Assembly (NCBI GenBank): GCA_027489535.1
Contig: JAIXZO010000012.1
Location: 62,001 to 126,000 of the forward strand
Length of the DNA stretch: 64,000 nt
Direction: 5' to 3'
Source of the DNA: Hyphomicrobiales bacterium
Lineage (GTDB): Bacteria > Pseudomonadota > Alphaproteobacteria > Rhizobiales > Beijerinckiaceae
The notes under the pieces were generated by a model, which was not told where the DNA came from, searched no databases, and worked only from the letters and a program-made list of their open reading frames with translations. Position numbers and translations under genes: made by a program. Of the stretch, positions 8,825 through 18,490 are shown piece after piece; the first letter of the stretch is position 1, and the number at the start of each line of letters is the position of its first letter.

Positions 8825-9859
8825 TCAGCGCGGCAGGCTGCCCACTTCCTTTTCCCAGCGGTCGATCAGCCGCTTGCGTTCGCTCGCCTTGCCGTATTTG
8901 GCGAAGTCGTAGGCGATGATCTTCACCTGATCCATGCGCGGAGCCTTGTCCGGCGTGGGCGCGGCGCGGTTCGAAGGCGTCTGCAACTGCTTGGACACTT
9001 CCGCCCCGATGCGCTGCGCTTCCGGCGTCAGCGCCCAATCGTAGAATTTCTGCGCGTTCTCGATGTTGCGCGCGCCCTTCACGATGGTCATCGAGCCGAC
9101 TTCCATCCCCGTGCCCTCGCAGGGCGCGTTCGCCTTGGCAGGCAACCCGGAAAGCTCCTCCGTCACCGCGTCATGCATGAAGCTGATCGAAGCGCCCGTT
9201 TCGCCGCGCGCGACGGCCTTGATCGGGCCGGTGCCCGAGCGCGGATAGGCGTTCACGTTGGCGTGCAGCTTCTTGAGATAGTCGAAGGCCGGTTCCTCGC
9301 CCATCAGCTGCACCAGCGTGGCGATGGCGACATAGGCCGTGCCCGACGAGGCGGGATTGGCCACCTGAATCTCGCCCTTGAATTCGGGCTTGGTCAGGTC
9401 GGCCCAGCATTTCGGCTCGGCCACGTTTTTGCGCTTCAACAGTTCCGGATTGTAGCCGATGCCGAGAATGCCGGCATAGATGCCCACGGTCCGGTACTTG
9501 GAATCCTCGGCCTGCTTCACCGCCCAAGGATGCAGCTCGGCGAGGCGGGGGCTCTTGTATTCTTCCGCCAGACCTTCCTCGGCCATCGCGAGATGAGGGT
9601 CGCCGGTGCCGCCGAACCAAATGTCGCCGCGCGGGTTCTGCGCCTCGGCGCGGATCTGCGCCAGCGTCTCGCCCGATCCCTTCTGCGTCATGTTCACCTT
9701 GATGCCGGTCTGCCGCGTAAACGCGTTGGCGGTGGCTTGGCACCACTCCACCTGCACCGAGCAATAAAGGTTGAGGGCTTCCTGCGCGCCGGCCTGCGGC
9801 ACCACGGCGAAGGCGGCCATGGCGGCAATCGCCCCTGCCGCAAAATTATTGGTCATCAA
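8825..9859 (-). CDS. ABC transporter periplasmic substrate-binding protein
   Basis: A 344-residue exported protein with a signal peptide ending near QAGAQ, followed by ALNLYCSVQVEW. It has the two-lobed fold pattern of the Fe3+/AfuA-like binding-protein family: KGSGETLAQIRAEAQNPRGD, IWFGGTGDPH, YAGILGIGYNPE and GTAYVAIATLVQLMG. It delivers substrate to the permease downstream and is the first gene of the three-gene operon. I could not place with certainty the paired tyrosines that bind iron in classical FbpA, so the ligand could be another small anion or cation. The start could equally be the second ATG (9856). Confidence 0.88.
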   Translation of the reverse strand: MMTNNFAAGAIAAMAAFAVVPQAGAQEALNLYCSVQVEWCQATANAFTRQTGIKVNMTQKGSGETLAQIRAEAQNPRGDIWFGGTGDPHLAMAEEGLAEEYKSPRLAELHPWAVKQAEDSKYRTVGIYAGILGIGYNPELLKRKNVAEPKCWADLTKPEFKGEIQVANPASSGTAYVAIATLVQLMGEEPAFDYLKKLHANVNAYPRSGTGPIKAVARGETGASISFMHDAVTEELSGLPAKANAPCEGTGMEVGSMTIVKGARNIENAQKFYDWALTPEAQRIGAEVSKQLQTPSNRAAPTPDKAPRMDQVKIIAYDFAKYGKASERKRLIDRWEKEVGSLPR

Positions 9860-10061
9860 TTCCGCTCCCCTTGGCCGCGCCGGAATTCTTGCGTCCGGAA
9901 TGCCGCGGTCGAGCGGAGGATGTTACCTGCTTCCTGCGTTCTGGAAAGACGGAATGGTCCGCAGGCCGCGGGCCGTTTGCGATCGCCCTCATGGGTGCTT
10001 GAAGGCGTTCGTGACGACCTGCATCAAGGCCCGGCGGCCGTCCGGTCCGCCGGGCGTGCCG

Positions 10062-10442
10062 TCACTTCTTCTCGCGGACATACACGTAGGTCGGCTTGCC
10101 CTTTTCCTTCAGCTTCAGGCGGTCGCCGTCGAGCGTCACGGTCATCCGGCCGGTGGGCTTCTTGTCCGCCACATAGGCGCAGGCCGCGCCGTCTTCGGTG
10201 CCGAGCTTTTCGATGGTGCAGCGGATGGAGCCCTTCATGACGTCCCACCCGTTGTTTTCGATGGTCAGGCGCGGCAGGAACATCGCGATCGCCGCCACGG
10301 ACTTGTCGCCCTCCGCCCCCTTCGGAAAATCCGCCTCGCTGCGGGTCAGGTCGGTGCTGAACGTCCAGGAACCGTCCGGCGAGGCCGGCGAGCAAGCGGC
10401 AAGGGCCAGAATCGGCAAGACGAGGAGAGTGGAAAACTTCAC
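10062..10442 (-). CDS. Small lipoprotein, unknown function
   Basis: The 126-residue product starts with a lipoprotein signal (MKFSTLLVLPILALAAC), giving an acylated Cys at position 17. The mature part ends in a run of beta-strand-like segments (RMTVTLDGDRLKLKEKGK). It contains two more cysteines in RCTIEKLGTEDGAAC that could pair. No family is recognised. It stands alone; the 279 bases upstream (10443-10721) are comparatively AT-rich and contain the divergent promoters for this gene and the flavin oxidoreductase gene. Confidence 0.6.
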   Translation of the reverse strand: MKFSTLLVLPILALAACSPASPDGSWTFSTDLTRSEADFPKGAEGDKSVAAIAMFLPRLTIENNGWDVMKGSIRCTIEKLGTEDGAACAYVADKKPTGRMTVTLDGDRLKLKEKGKPTYVYVREKK

Positions 10443-10721
10443 GCGGCGGACTCCATGATGAACAGATATCGCAGGAAACGGCGGATTTCGACCCGTTATA
10501 GGTCGCGTTCATGCAGAAGCAAATTCGATCAAACCGTGATCAAGATCGGTTGCAGTGTTTGAACAGAACCGCTCTTTCGTCATCGGGAGAAGCGAGTTTC
10601 GTTTCATCGAATTCATTGACGAGAAGCACAAAATTCGTGCGCCTGATCATGGATGTAAGTTGTAGCCTGATGAAGTGAATTGAACTAAAAATTCCGGATC
10701 GCATCGGAAGAGGGTTTCGGA

Positions 10722-12539
10722 ATGAAGAGGCGTGATTTTCTCAAGGCGGGTGTTGCCGGCATCGCATCCGCTGCTTTCACGGCGCAGTCTTCCCCCGCAT
10801 CGTCCGCGACCGGCGTCGCGCCCCTGACGAGACGCGTGCGTCCTTCCGATCCGAACTGGCCTTCCGCCCAGGAGTGGGAGGGCCTTCGCAAGAGCCTGAC
10901 CGGCCGTCTCGAAAAGGTGACGACGCCGCTCGAAACGGTTCTCGCGAAAACCAAGGGCAAGCTGACGCCCGGCGCGGTCAAGACGCTGACCAATCCCTTC
11001 TTCATTCAGGACGTGTCCGGCGGCACGCAGTCGACCGGTTGGTCGGACGGATGGATCTCGTCGCCGAGCGTCCATGTCGTCATCCCGGAAAATGCCGCCG
11101 ACATCGCCGAAGCGGTCAAATTCGCCCGCGCCAAGAATCTGCGTCTCGTCGTCAAGGGCGGGGCGCACAGCTATCTCGGCCAGTCGAACGCGCCCGACAG
11201 CCTGATGATCTGGACGAAAAAGCTCGATTCGCTGAAGCTGCACGACGATTTCGTGCCGGCGGGATGCGCGGGCTCCGTCAAGCCGGTGCAGGCCGTCAGC
11301 GTCGGCGCGGGCGCGAAGTTCATCCAGCTCTATGATTTCGTCGTCACCAAGAACGGCCGCTACGTGCAGGGCGGCGGCTGCACCAGCGTCGGCGTCGGCG
11401 GCCATATGCAGACCGGCGGTTTCGGCAGCTACTCCAAATTCGGCGGCCTCACCGCCGCCGGCCTGCTGGAGGCCGAGATCGTCACGGCCGACGGCCGCGT
11501 GCTCGTGGTCAATGCCTGTCAAAACGCCGATCTGTTCTGGGCGCTCAAAGGCGGCGGCGCGGGCTGGGGCATCACCACCCGCCTGACGCTCGCAACGCAT
11601 CCGCTGCCCAAGACGCTCGGCTTCATGTCGCAGACCTTCAAGGCGGAGTCGGACGAGTCCTATCGCAAGCTGATCAAGGCCTTCCTCGATTTTTCGCGCG
11701 ACGCCCTGATCAATCCGCATTGGGGCGAACAGGTCAGCTTCGGGCCGGACAATACGCTCGCCGTCTTCATGGGCTTTCAAGGCTTGGACGAGGCGCAGGC
11801 CCGCGAGGTCTGGAAGCCGTTCTGGGCTTGGGTTCAGGACAACGCCAAGGACGTGCGCGAGACCGAGCGGCTGCGCATGCTGGCGATCCCCGCCCGGCAT
11901 TGGTGGGATTTCGAATACCGCAAGAAGAACATGCCCAAGTCGATCGTGATCGACGACCGGCCGGGGGCCGCGCCCGGCCGCTTCTGGTGGGCCGGCAACG
12001 GGTCCGAGGTCGGCATCTTCATCTCGAACTACGAGTCCGCTTGGTTGCCGCAGAGCCTGCTCGCCCCGACGCAGGTGGACGCGCTCGCGCAAGGCCTGTT
12101 CGACGCGTCGCGCCACTACCTCACCACCCTGCATTACAACAAGGGATTGGCGGGCGCGCCCGCCGAGCGCATCAAGGAAGCGCGCGACACGGCGGTGCAT
12201 CCCGGCGTGCTCGACGCCTTCGCGCTCGTCATCATCGCGGGCGGTCAGACCAAGGTTTATCCCGGCGTGCTGGGCCATGAGCCGCGCCGCGACGAGGCCC
12301 GCGCCGAGGGCAAGAAGATCAGCGCCGCCTTCGAGGCCGTGCGCCGCCTCGCGCCCGACGCGGGCTCCTATTCGTCCGAGATGGGCTACCATGCCGAGAA
12401 CTGGCGCGAAGCCGCATGGGGCCCCCACTACCCGCGCCTGCTGCAGATCAAGCAGAAATACGACCCCGACGGCCTGTTCACCGGCCATCATCAGGTCGGC
12501 AGCGAGTTCTGGAGCAAGGACGGCTTCACCAAGCTTTGA
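10722..12539 (+). CDS. Tat-exported FAD-linked oxidase (berberine-bridge-enzyme-like)
   Basis: A 605-residue protein beginning MKRRDFLKAG, a twin-arginine signal, followed by an Ala-rich export segment. An FAD-binding-4 (PCMH) domain follows. His149 in GGAHSY and Cys220 in GGGCTSVG match the two positions where berberine-bridge-type oxidases attach FAD covalently. The C-terminal segment HAENWREAAWGPHYPRLLQI is the BBE domain, with YDPDGLF at its end. Such enzymes oxidise sugars, alcohols or amine-like substrates using oxygen. Folding with flavin before Tat export fits. It is followed after about 100 bases by the nitrile hydratase-like operon; a metabolic link is possible but unproven. Confidence 0.85.
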   Translation: MKRRDFLKAGVAGIASAAFTAQSSPASSATGVAPLTRRVRPSDPNWPSAQEWEGLRKSLTGRLEKVTTPLETVLAKTKGKLTPGAVKTLTNPFFIQDVSGGTQSTGWSDGWISSPSVHVVIPENAADIAEAVKFARAKNLRLVVKGGAHSYLGQSNAPDSLMIWTKKLDSLKLHDDFVPAGCAGSVKPVQAVSVGAGAKFIQLYDFVVTKNGRYVQGGGCTSVGVGGHMQTGGFGSYSKFGGLTAAGLLEAEIVTADGRVLVVNACQNADLFWALKGGGAGWGITTRLTLATHPLPKTLGFMSQTFKAESDESYRKLIKAFLDFSRDALINPHWGEQVSFGPDNTLAVFMGFQGLDEAQAREVWKPFWAWVQDNAKDVRETERLRMLAIPARHWWDFEYRKKNMPKSIVIDDRPGAAPGRFWWAGNGSEVGIFISNYESAWLPQSLLAPTQVDALAQGLFDASRHYLTTLHYNKGLAGAPAERIKEARDTAVHPGVLDAFALVIIAGGQTKVYPGVLGHEPRRDEARAEGKKISAAFEAVRRLAPDAGSYSSEMGYHAENWREAAWGPHYPRLLQIKQKYDPDGLFTGHHQVGSEFWSKDGFTKL

Positions 12540-12640
12540 CCCTGCGGGAAGCGGCGGAGTGCGGGCGGGACTCTTCCCGCTTCGCCTCGCTTGACGAATG
12601 AAACGGTCGTGAAATCATGGGGTCAAAGGGAGTGAGCGTG

Positions 12641-12961
12641 ATGCCCGAACGCCTGATTACCGACATCGGCGGCTTGCCCGCGGATGCCATACCTCGCGAG
12701 GAAGTGCCCCAGCTGTTCTGGGAAAAGCACATGATCGCGATGTTCAACGTCCTGTGGTCCAAGGGAGTCTTCAACCTCGACGAGTTCCGTCGCGCGGTCG
12801 AAGCCACGCCCGTGGAGGCCTACAAGAAATCCCGCTTCTACGACCGCCGCACGGACGGGATGACCGACCTTCTCGTGGAGAAGGGCATCATCGACCGGGG
12901 CGAATTGGCCCAGCGGACCGAAGCCATTCTCCGCAAGGGGACGCGCGACGATGCGAACTGA
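12641..12961 (+). CDS. Nitrile hydratase beta N-terminal-like / thiocyanate hydrolase beta-like subunit
   Basis: A 106-residue protein resembling the N-terminal half of nitrile hydratase beta: ITDIGGLPADAIPREEVPQL, WEKHMIAMFNVLWSKGV, and a helix ending YKKSRFYDR, then LLVEKGIIDRGEL. In thiocyanate hydrolase the beta chain of nitrile hydratase is split into two genes ordered scnB-scnA-scnC, and this gene is in the scnB position. I chose the ATG at 12641 behind aaagggag rather than one at 12617. It overlaps the next gene by 11 bases, so the subunits are probably co-translated. Splitting also occurs in toyocamycin nitrile hydratase, so the substrate stays open. Confidence 0.75.
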   Translation: MPERLITDIGGLPADAIPREEVPQLFWEKHMIAMFNVLWSKGVFNLDEFRRAVEATPVEAYKKSRFYDRRTDGMTDLLVEKGIIDRGELAQRTEAILRKGTRDDAN

Positions 12962-13247
12962 TCAGGGGGCGACCTACGCCGCCGGAGAGCGCGTGCGGAT
13001 CAAGGATCTCGGCAAGCCGGGCCATGTCCGCACCCCGCTCTACGTCCGCGAAAAGGTGGGCGTCGTCGACGCCTATATCGGACAATTCGAAAACCCCGAG
13101 GAGCGCGCCTACGGCCGCATCGGGCGCGAGCGCATCCCGCTCTACCGCGTCCGCCTGAAGCAGCGCGACCTGTGGCCCGACTATGAAGGGCCCGAGCGCG
13201 ACACCCTCGTCCTCGAAATCTACGATCATTGGCTCGAGCGCGCTTGA
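12951..13247 (+). CDS. Nitrile hydratase beta C-terminal-like / thiocyanate hydrolase alpha-like subunit
   Basis: A 98-residue protein corresponding to the SH3-like C-terminal domain of nitrile hydratase beta. It contains YAAGERVRIKDLGKPGHVRT and PLYVREKVGVVDAYIGQFENP, and ends with LVLEIYDHWLERA. This barrel packs on the catalytic subunit and helps to form the active-site entrance. It occupies the scnA position of a split-beta operon and overlaps the preceding gene (start inside the last four codons). It is shorter than the 126 residues known for the Thiobacillus thioparus alpha chain. Confidence 0.8.
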   Translation: MRTDQGATYAAGERVRIKDLGKPGHVRTPLYVREKVGVVDAYIGQFENPEERAYGRIGRERIPLYRVRLKQRDLWPDYEGPERDTLVLEIYDHWLERA

Positions 13248-13266
13248 CGCCTGCGGAGACGCACTC

Positions 13267-13956
<690 letters not shown>

Positions 13957-13981
13957 ATTCTCTTCATCTCAAGGGTTTGAG

Positions 13982-14007
13982 AGGGCCGGATCGCGAGATC
14001 CGGCCCT
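13982..14007. terminator. Bidirectional rho-independent terminator
   Basis: A perfect 11-base-pair stem (agggccggatc / gatccggccct) closes a four-base gcga loop, with short T runs on each side (ttt on the plus strand; the minus strand reads into tctcaaa). It sits between the convergent ends of the nitrile hydratase-like operon and the chemoreceptor gene, so it can stop both transcripts. Confidence 0.75.
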
Positions 14008-14021
14008 TTGTCCTTCAATCG

Positions 14022-16055
14022 TCAGAAGCGGTATTTGCCCAGTTCCGCATTGGTCGAACGCGTCAGCGTAGCCAGCTCGGTCATCGTCGAGGCGATCTGC
14101 TCCGAGGCCGCGGCGTTGGTCTGGGCGATGCGGTTCAACTCGTCCGTCGAAGCCCGGATTTCCGTAACCGTGGCCTGCTGTTCTTCCATCGCGGCGGCGA
14201 TGGACGCGGCCATGGACGAGCTTTCGCGCACCCCCGCGGTAATCTCGTCCATGCCGTTCTTGACGGTGCGGGTGAGCGTCGCCGTCCGCACGATCTGGCC
14301 CGTCGCCTTGGCGACGAGGTCTTCGATCTGACGGGCCTGTTTTTCAGAATTTTCGGCCAATTTCCCGACTTCCACGGCCACCACGGCGAAGCCGCGATTG
14401 TCGCCGCCCGAATTGGCGGCTTCGATGGAGGCGTTGAGGGACAACAATCCCGTGCGCCCGGCGATGCGCGAAATCGCGCCGCTGATCTCGCCGATTTCGG
14501 TGCTGGTGGAGGACAGTGCGTCCACCGCGCCGACCATGGCCTCGATCTGCTTCGCGCCCTCGGCGACGACGTCGCCCGACAGCCGCGCCTGCTCGCTGGT
14601 GCGGCGGGCATTGTCGGTCACGTCGGTGACGGCCATCGTGGTCTGATCGATGGCGACGGCCACCTGCCGCAGCGCGTTCACCTGCCCGTGCGCGCCGCGC
14701 GCCACCTGATCGATGGCTGCCGTGGTCTGCTCGGTCGCCGTGGCGATCTGGCGGATCGAACTCGCGATCATGCCGAAGCTGCCCGCCACGGCGTCGAGCG
14801 TACGATTGATGTTCATTTTCAAACGGTTGGTGTCGCCGCGCGCGGTCGCGTCGACGCGGGCTCGGAGATCGCTCTCGGCCACCTTTTCCATGGTCGCGTT
14901 GATGGCCGTCATCGTGGACCCGATGTCGGCGACGAGCGCGTTGAAGGCGGTCGCGGTCTCCGCCACTTCGTCCTTGCCGTCGACCTTGGCCCGACGCGAC
15001 AGGTCGCCCGTCTCGGCGATGTCGGCGATCGAGGTGCGCAGAGCCGTCAGAGAGCCGTTGATCGAGCGGATCAGCAGGAAGCTGAAGGCTATCGCCGCGA
15101 GCGCGCCCAGCGGCAGGGCGACGGAGGCGCGGCTCGCCTCGCCCTTCGCGGCTGCGGCCGCGCTCGACGCGGCTTCGATGATCGCGCCGGCATAGGCGTC
15201 CTCGGTCGATTTCAGAGCGTCGATGCGCAATGTGGACGCAGCGAACCATGCCGGCCCGGTGACGCCCTCGACGCTGCCGGATGCGACGCTCGCGACCGCG
15301 ACCGCACGCAGGCGCGCGACCTCGGGGAGCGTCTTGGTTTCTCCGGCGCGGTGAAGCGCGACCACGCTTTCGGGGGCGAGGGCGAGGAAGCTGCCGAGAT
15401 AGGCCTCCTGTGCGCCTGCGAGCCTGCCGAAGCGCAGCACCGTGGGCCCGTCGAAACGACCCGCCGCAAACGCGCCGCCGCCGGCCGCGCGCTCCTGCCC
15501 GGCATTCTCCTTGCCCTGCAGCAGATTGACGTAGCCCAACAGCATTTTCAGGATCGAGGGATCGCGCGCCGAGCGGGCGGCGTGTTCGATGGTGCCGAGC
15601 ATCGCGGCGATCGCCTGCGTGTAAGGCGCGCCGGAGGAAGGGCCGTCCAGCGTGAGGCCGTCCACCTTGGCGCGATGGGCGGGAACCGCGTCGAGCAGCT
15701 TGGTCGCGCGTTCGATGCGCTCGCGCAGGCCTGCATCCGCCGCATCGCCGAGGCCTGCCGCCGCCTCGCGCAGGCGAACGCCCGCAGCGTCGGAGGCCGA
15801 GCGTTGGGTCTTCAATTCGGGACCGAAGCTCTGGCCCTTGCTGCCGATGAAGACGGCCGTCGTGCCGCGCTCTTTCTGCAATTCATGGACGAGTCCGCCG
15901 ACCGCGGTCGAAAACCGTACCACCAGCCCGATGGATTCGGCTTCCCGCGCTTGGCTCGAGCGGTCCTGCACGTAGAGCGTGCCCCCCACGATGGCCGGCA
16001 GAAGCAGAGCGGCGGCAAGCACGAGCAATCGAACGCGTATCGTTACGGAATTCAT
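14022..16055 (-). CDS. Methyl-accepting chemotaxis protein with NIT sensor domain
   Basis: The 677-residue product starts at MNSVTIRVRLL; a longer upstream frame adds only non-hydrophobic residues before the first membrane helix. Helix 1 (about 8-28) is followed by a long periplasmic domain with the nitrate/nitrite-sensing (NIT) signature LQKERGTTAVFIGSKG. Helix 2 is near residue 310, followed by a HAMP linker. A coiled-coil signalling domain carries the conserved hairpin tip, here IAGRTGLLSLNASIEAA (usually IA.QTNLLALNA.IEAARA). There is no C-terminal CheR-binding pentapeptide. It should signal to CheA from the inner membrane. A nitrogen-oxide or related ligand is suggested by the domain only. 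Confidence 0.88.
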   Translation of the reverse strand: MNSVTIRVRLLVLAAALLLPAIVGGTLYVQDRSSQAREAESIGLVVRFSTAVGGLVHELQKERGTTAVFIGSKGQSFGPELKTQRSASDAAGVRLREAAAGLGDAADAGLRERIERATKLLDAVPAHRAKVDGLTLDGPSSGAPYTQAIAAMLGTIEHAARSARDPSILKMLLGYVNLLQGKENAGQERAAGGGAFAAGRFDGPTVLRFGRLAGAQEAYLGSFLALAPESVVALHRAGETKTLPEVARLRAVAVASVASGSVEGVTGPAWFAASTLRIDALKSTEDAYAGAIIEAASSAAAAAKGEASRASVALPLGALAAIAFSFLLIRSINGSLTALRTSIADIAETGDLSRRAKVDGKDEVAETATAFNALVADIGSTMTAINATMEKVAESDLRARVDATARGDTNRLKMNINRTLDAVAGSFGMIASSIRQIATATEQTTAAIDQVARGAHGQVNALRQVAVAIDQTTMAVTDVTDNARRTSEQARLSGDVVAEGAKQIEAMVGAVDALSSTSTEIGEISGAISRIAGRTGLLSLNASIEAANSGGDNRGFAVVAVEVGKLAENSEKQARQIEDLVAKATGQIVRTATLTRTVKNGMDEITAGVRESSSMAASIAAAMEEQQATVTEIRASTDELNRIAQTNAAASEQIASTMTELATLTRSTNAELGKYRF

Positions 16056-16374
16056 CGCGGGAGTTTCTCTGGATTCAGGCGCGGCGATTTCCGCCGAAAA
16101 ACGAGTAGCAATGTAGCTTAAGCACAATCATTGGGCGAACTGAAAGCGAATATCGCTCGGAATGACCGAAAGCGACCGCTCGGCGGGCGCGGGGAGCGGT
16201 GGTTCGAGACGCGCGGCCATGCCGCGTTCCTTGAATGCGACCATGAGCGTCACGAAAAACATGCGCGGCCTGAATCAAATTCCAGGGCCGCACTCGCCGC
16301 GCTCGCGCTGCGCCCCATAACGAGACGCACCGACCGTAGGCCCAATGTTCCGCCCCCTCGATTCGGAGAATAAG
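16056..16374. other. Divergent intergenic region, no gene seen
   Basis: A 319-base stretch between the divergently transcribed chemoreceptor and hydrolase genes. It must contain both promoters. I see no tRNA, no strong hairpin and no protein-like frame, and no clear -35/-10 pair that I would defend. The final bases, cggagaataag, form the ribosome site of the hydrolase. Confidence 0.5.
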
Positions 16375-17334
16375 ATGCCCGTGAATCGTCGTACCGTCCT
16401 GACCGGAGCCGTCATGAGTGCTGCAGCCTCCACCTTGGGAACGCCCGTCGCGGCCCAAACGTCCGTCCCCGCCGCCGGCCAAGCGCCCGGCTTCTATCGT
16501 TATTCGGTCGGCGACATCGTCGTGACCGGCATCAATGACGGCTACGGCGAACGCGCCCTCGAAGGCTTCGTGCGCGGCGTCGATCTGGCCGACGTCCGGA
16601 AGGTCGCCGACGAGGAATTCTTTCCGGCCGACAAGGTGCGCATCAGCTACACCACGCTGGTGCTGCAGATCGGCGGCAAGGTCGTGCTCATCGATACGGG
16701 CAACGGCGACATGGGCCCGCCGACCTCAGGCCGCTGGATGGCGAATTTCCGCGCCGCGGGCTTCGACCCCGCCAAGGTCGACACGATCATCATCAGCCAT
16801 TTCCACGGCGACCACATCAACGGCCTGCGCCTGAAGGACGGCACGGCCGTCTTCCCGAACGCCGAGGTTCTCGTCGGCGCGAAGGAGTGGGACTTCTGGA
16901 TGGACGACGGCCAGATGTCGCGCGCGCCGGAAGCCATGAAGGGCGCCTTCCAGAACGTGCGTCGCGTGTTCGGCCCGATGGGCGAGAAGGTCGGCCGCTA
17001 CGAGGCCGACAAGGACGTGGTTCCCGGCGTGACCGCGATCCCGGCCTACGGCCACTCCCCCGGCCATACCGCCTTCGCCATCTCTTCCGGCAACCGCAAG
17101 CTGATCATGCTTTCGGACATCACCAACCATCCCGGCCTGTTCGTGCGCAATCCGGACTGGTCCGTGGTGTTCGACATGGATCCGGAGGCCGCGCGTCTCG
17201 CACGCCGCCGCATGCTCGACATGGCGGTGACGGACAAGCTGCAGGTGGCTTTCTACCACGCGCCGTTCCCGGCGACGGGCCACATCCTGAAGGACGGCTC
17301 CGGCTTCCGTCTCGTGCCCGTGCAGTGGGCCTGA
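16375..17334 (+). CDS. Exported metallo-beta-lactamase-fold hydrolase
   Basis: The 319-residue product starts at MPVNRRTVLTG, an Arg-Arg export signal that may use the Tat route, with cleavage near VAAQ. The zinc motif HFHGDH covers residues 142-147. A third His-containing loop reads GHSPGHT (His227, His231), and the late pattern SDITNHPGLF supplies the bridging Asp. This is the arrangement of lactonase-like and quorum-quenching-like MBL proteins as well as many uncharacterised hydrolases. It lies about 120 bases before tctC on the same strand, so it may release a carboxylate that the tripartite transporter then imports. The substrate is unknown. Confidence 0.85.
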   Translation: MPVNRRTVLTGAVMSAAASTLGTPVAAQTSVPAAGQAPGFYRYSVGDIVVTGINDGYGERALEGFVRGVDLADVRKVADEEFFPADKVRISYTTLVLQIGGKVVLIDTGNGDMGPPTSGRWMANFRAAGFDPAKVDTIIISHFHGDHINGLRLKDGTAVFPNAEVLVGAKEWDFWMDDGQMSRAPEAMKGAFQNVRRVFGPMGEKVGRYEADKDVVPGVTAIPAYGHSPGHTAFAISSGNRKLIMLSDITNHPGLFVRNPDWSVVFDMDPEAARLARRRMLDMAVTDKLQVAFYHAPFPATGHILKDGSGFRLVPVQWA

Positions 17335-17454
17335 TCGGACGAGCGTAGCGGCTTGTTGCGGGCCGCGGCGGAGACGCCGCGGCCCGGCCTCGCCGCATTG
17401 CGCGGCACGTCGATTCGGGTACGATCCTCCCAAACAATTCCAAGGGAGGAACCA

Positions 17455-18420
17455 TTGTTCGAGTTCAAACGATTTTTGCGCACGGCCGTGACCGTCGCCG
17501 CCGTCACCGCATCCGCCTCCGCAGCATTCGCGCAGGCCGAATACAAATTGATGGCTCCTGCCGCGCCCGGCGGCGGTTGGGACCAGACGGCCCGCTCGAT
17601 GCAGCAGGCGATGGTGGCCAGCGGCGCCGCCAAGAGCGTGCAGGTCAACAACGTCGCCGGCGCCGGCGGCACCATCGGCATCGCGCAGTTCGTCAACGGC
17701 TCCAAGGGCGATCCGAACGCGCTGATGGTCGGCGGTTTCGTGATGATGGGCGCCATCCTCACCAACAAGTCGCCCGTCGGCCTCGACCGCGTCACCCCCA
17801 TCGCGCGCCTCACCGGCGAGTATGAGGCCATCGTCGTTCCCGCGAATTCACCGATCAAGACGGCCAAGGATCTCGTCGCGGCCTTGAAGGCCGATACGGC
17901 CAAGGTGACCTGGGCCGGCGGTTCGGCCGGCGGCGTCGATCACATCGCCGCGGGACTCATCGCCAAGGCGGCGGGCGTCGACGCCACCAAGATCAACTAC
18001 GTGCCCTTCTCCGGCGGCGGCGAGGCTCTGGCCGCCGTGCTGAGCGGGCAGGTGACGGCGGGCATTTCGGGCTACGGCGAGTTCGAAGGCCAGATCAAGG
18101 CGGGCAAGCTCCGCCTCATCGGCATGACCTCCGCCGAGCGCCTGCCGGACGTGGACGGGCCGACGCTCAAGGAACAGGGCGTCGACGTGGTGATCGCCAA
18201 CTGGCGCGCCGTGTTCGCGGCCCCCGACCTGACCGCAGACCAGAAGAAGGCCACGCTCGCCGCCATCGAAAAGATGGCCAAGAGCAAGGAATGGCAGGAC
18301 ATTCTGAAGCAGAAGGGCTGGGCCGACACCTATCTCGCCGGGGATGCCTTCGCGGCCTACCTCAAGACCGAGAACGAGGTCGTCTCCGACATGCTCAGGT
18401 CCATCGGCCTCGTGAAGTAA
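17455..18420 (+). CDS. tctC: Tripartite tricarboxylate transporter substrate-binding protein
   Basis: The 321-residue product begins at a TTG codon preceded by gggagg six bases upstream. The resulting N terminus (MFEFKRFLRTAVTVAAVTAS, ending SAAFAQ) is a proper signal peptide, which settles the start. The mature protein opens LMAPAAPGGGWDQTARSMQ, the hallmark of the TctC/Bug family. It continues with NVAGAGGTIG and VGLDRVTPIARL. It captures a carboxylate in the periplasm for the TctBA membrane complex encoded immediately downstream. The ligand (citrate, tartrate, aromatic acid and others are possible) cannot be read from the sequence. Confidence 0.9.
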   Translation: MFEFKRFLRTAVTVAAVTASASAAFAQAEYKLMAPAAPGGGWDQTARSMQQAMVASGAAKSVQVNNVAGAGGTIGIAQFVNGSKGDPNALMVGGFVMMGAILTNKSPVGLDRVTPIARLTGEYEAIVVPANSPIKTAKDLVAALKADTAKVTWAGGSAGGVDHIAAGLIAKAAGVDATKINYVPFSGGGEALAAVLSGQVTAGISGYGEFEGQIKAGKLRLIGMTSAERLPDVDGPTLKEQGVDVVIANWRAVFAAPDLTADQKKATLAAIEKMAKSKEWQDILKQKGWADTYLAGDAFAAYLKTENEVVSDMLRSIGLVK

Positions 18421-18490
18421 CGCTCACGGCATCAATCGCCGGGAATCCCGCTTCGGCGGGGTTCCCGCTCCCAGCGCGCCGGAGAGCCGC

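Noticed and set aside
6457-8919. An 820-codon open frame on the plus strand opposite the ABC permease
   Set aside because: It is Arg/His/Gln-rich without domains and is a mirror of the permease coding sequence.
8825-9859. Naming the binding protein FbpA and the operon a ferric iron importer
   Set aside because: The family pattern fits, but I could not place the paired tyrosine iron ligands, and related systems carry other substrates.
12544-12580. Inverted repeat GCGGGAAG/CTTCCCGC after the flavin oxidase as a terminator
   Set aside because: The loop is about 21 bases and no T run follows, so termination is doubtful; it was not listed as a feature.
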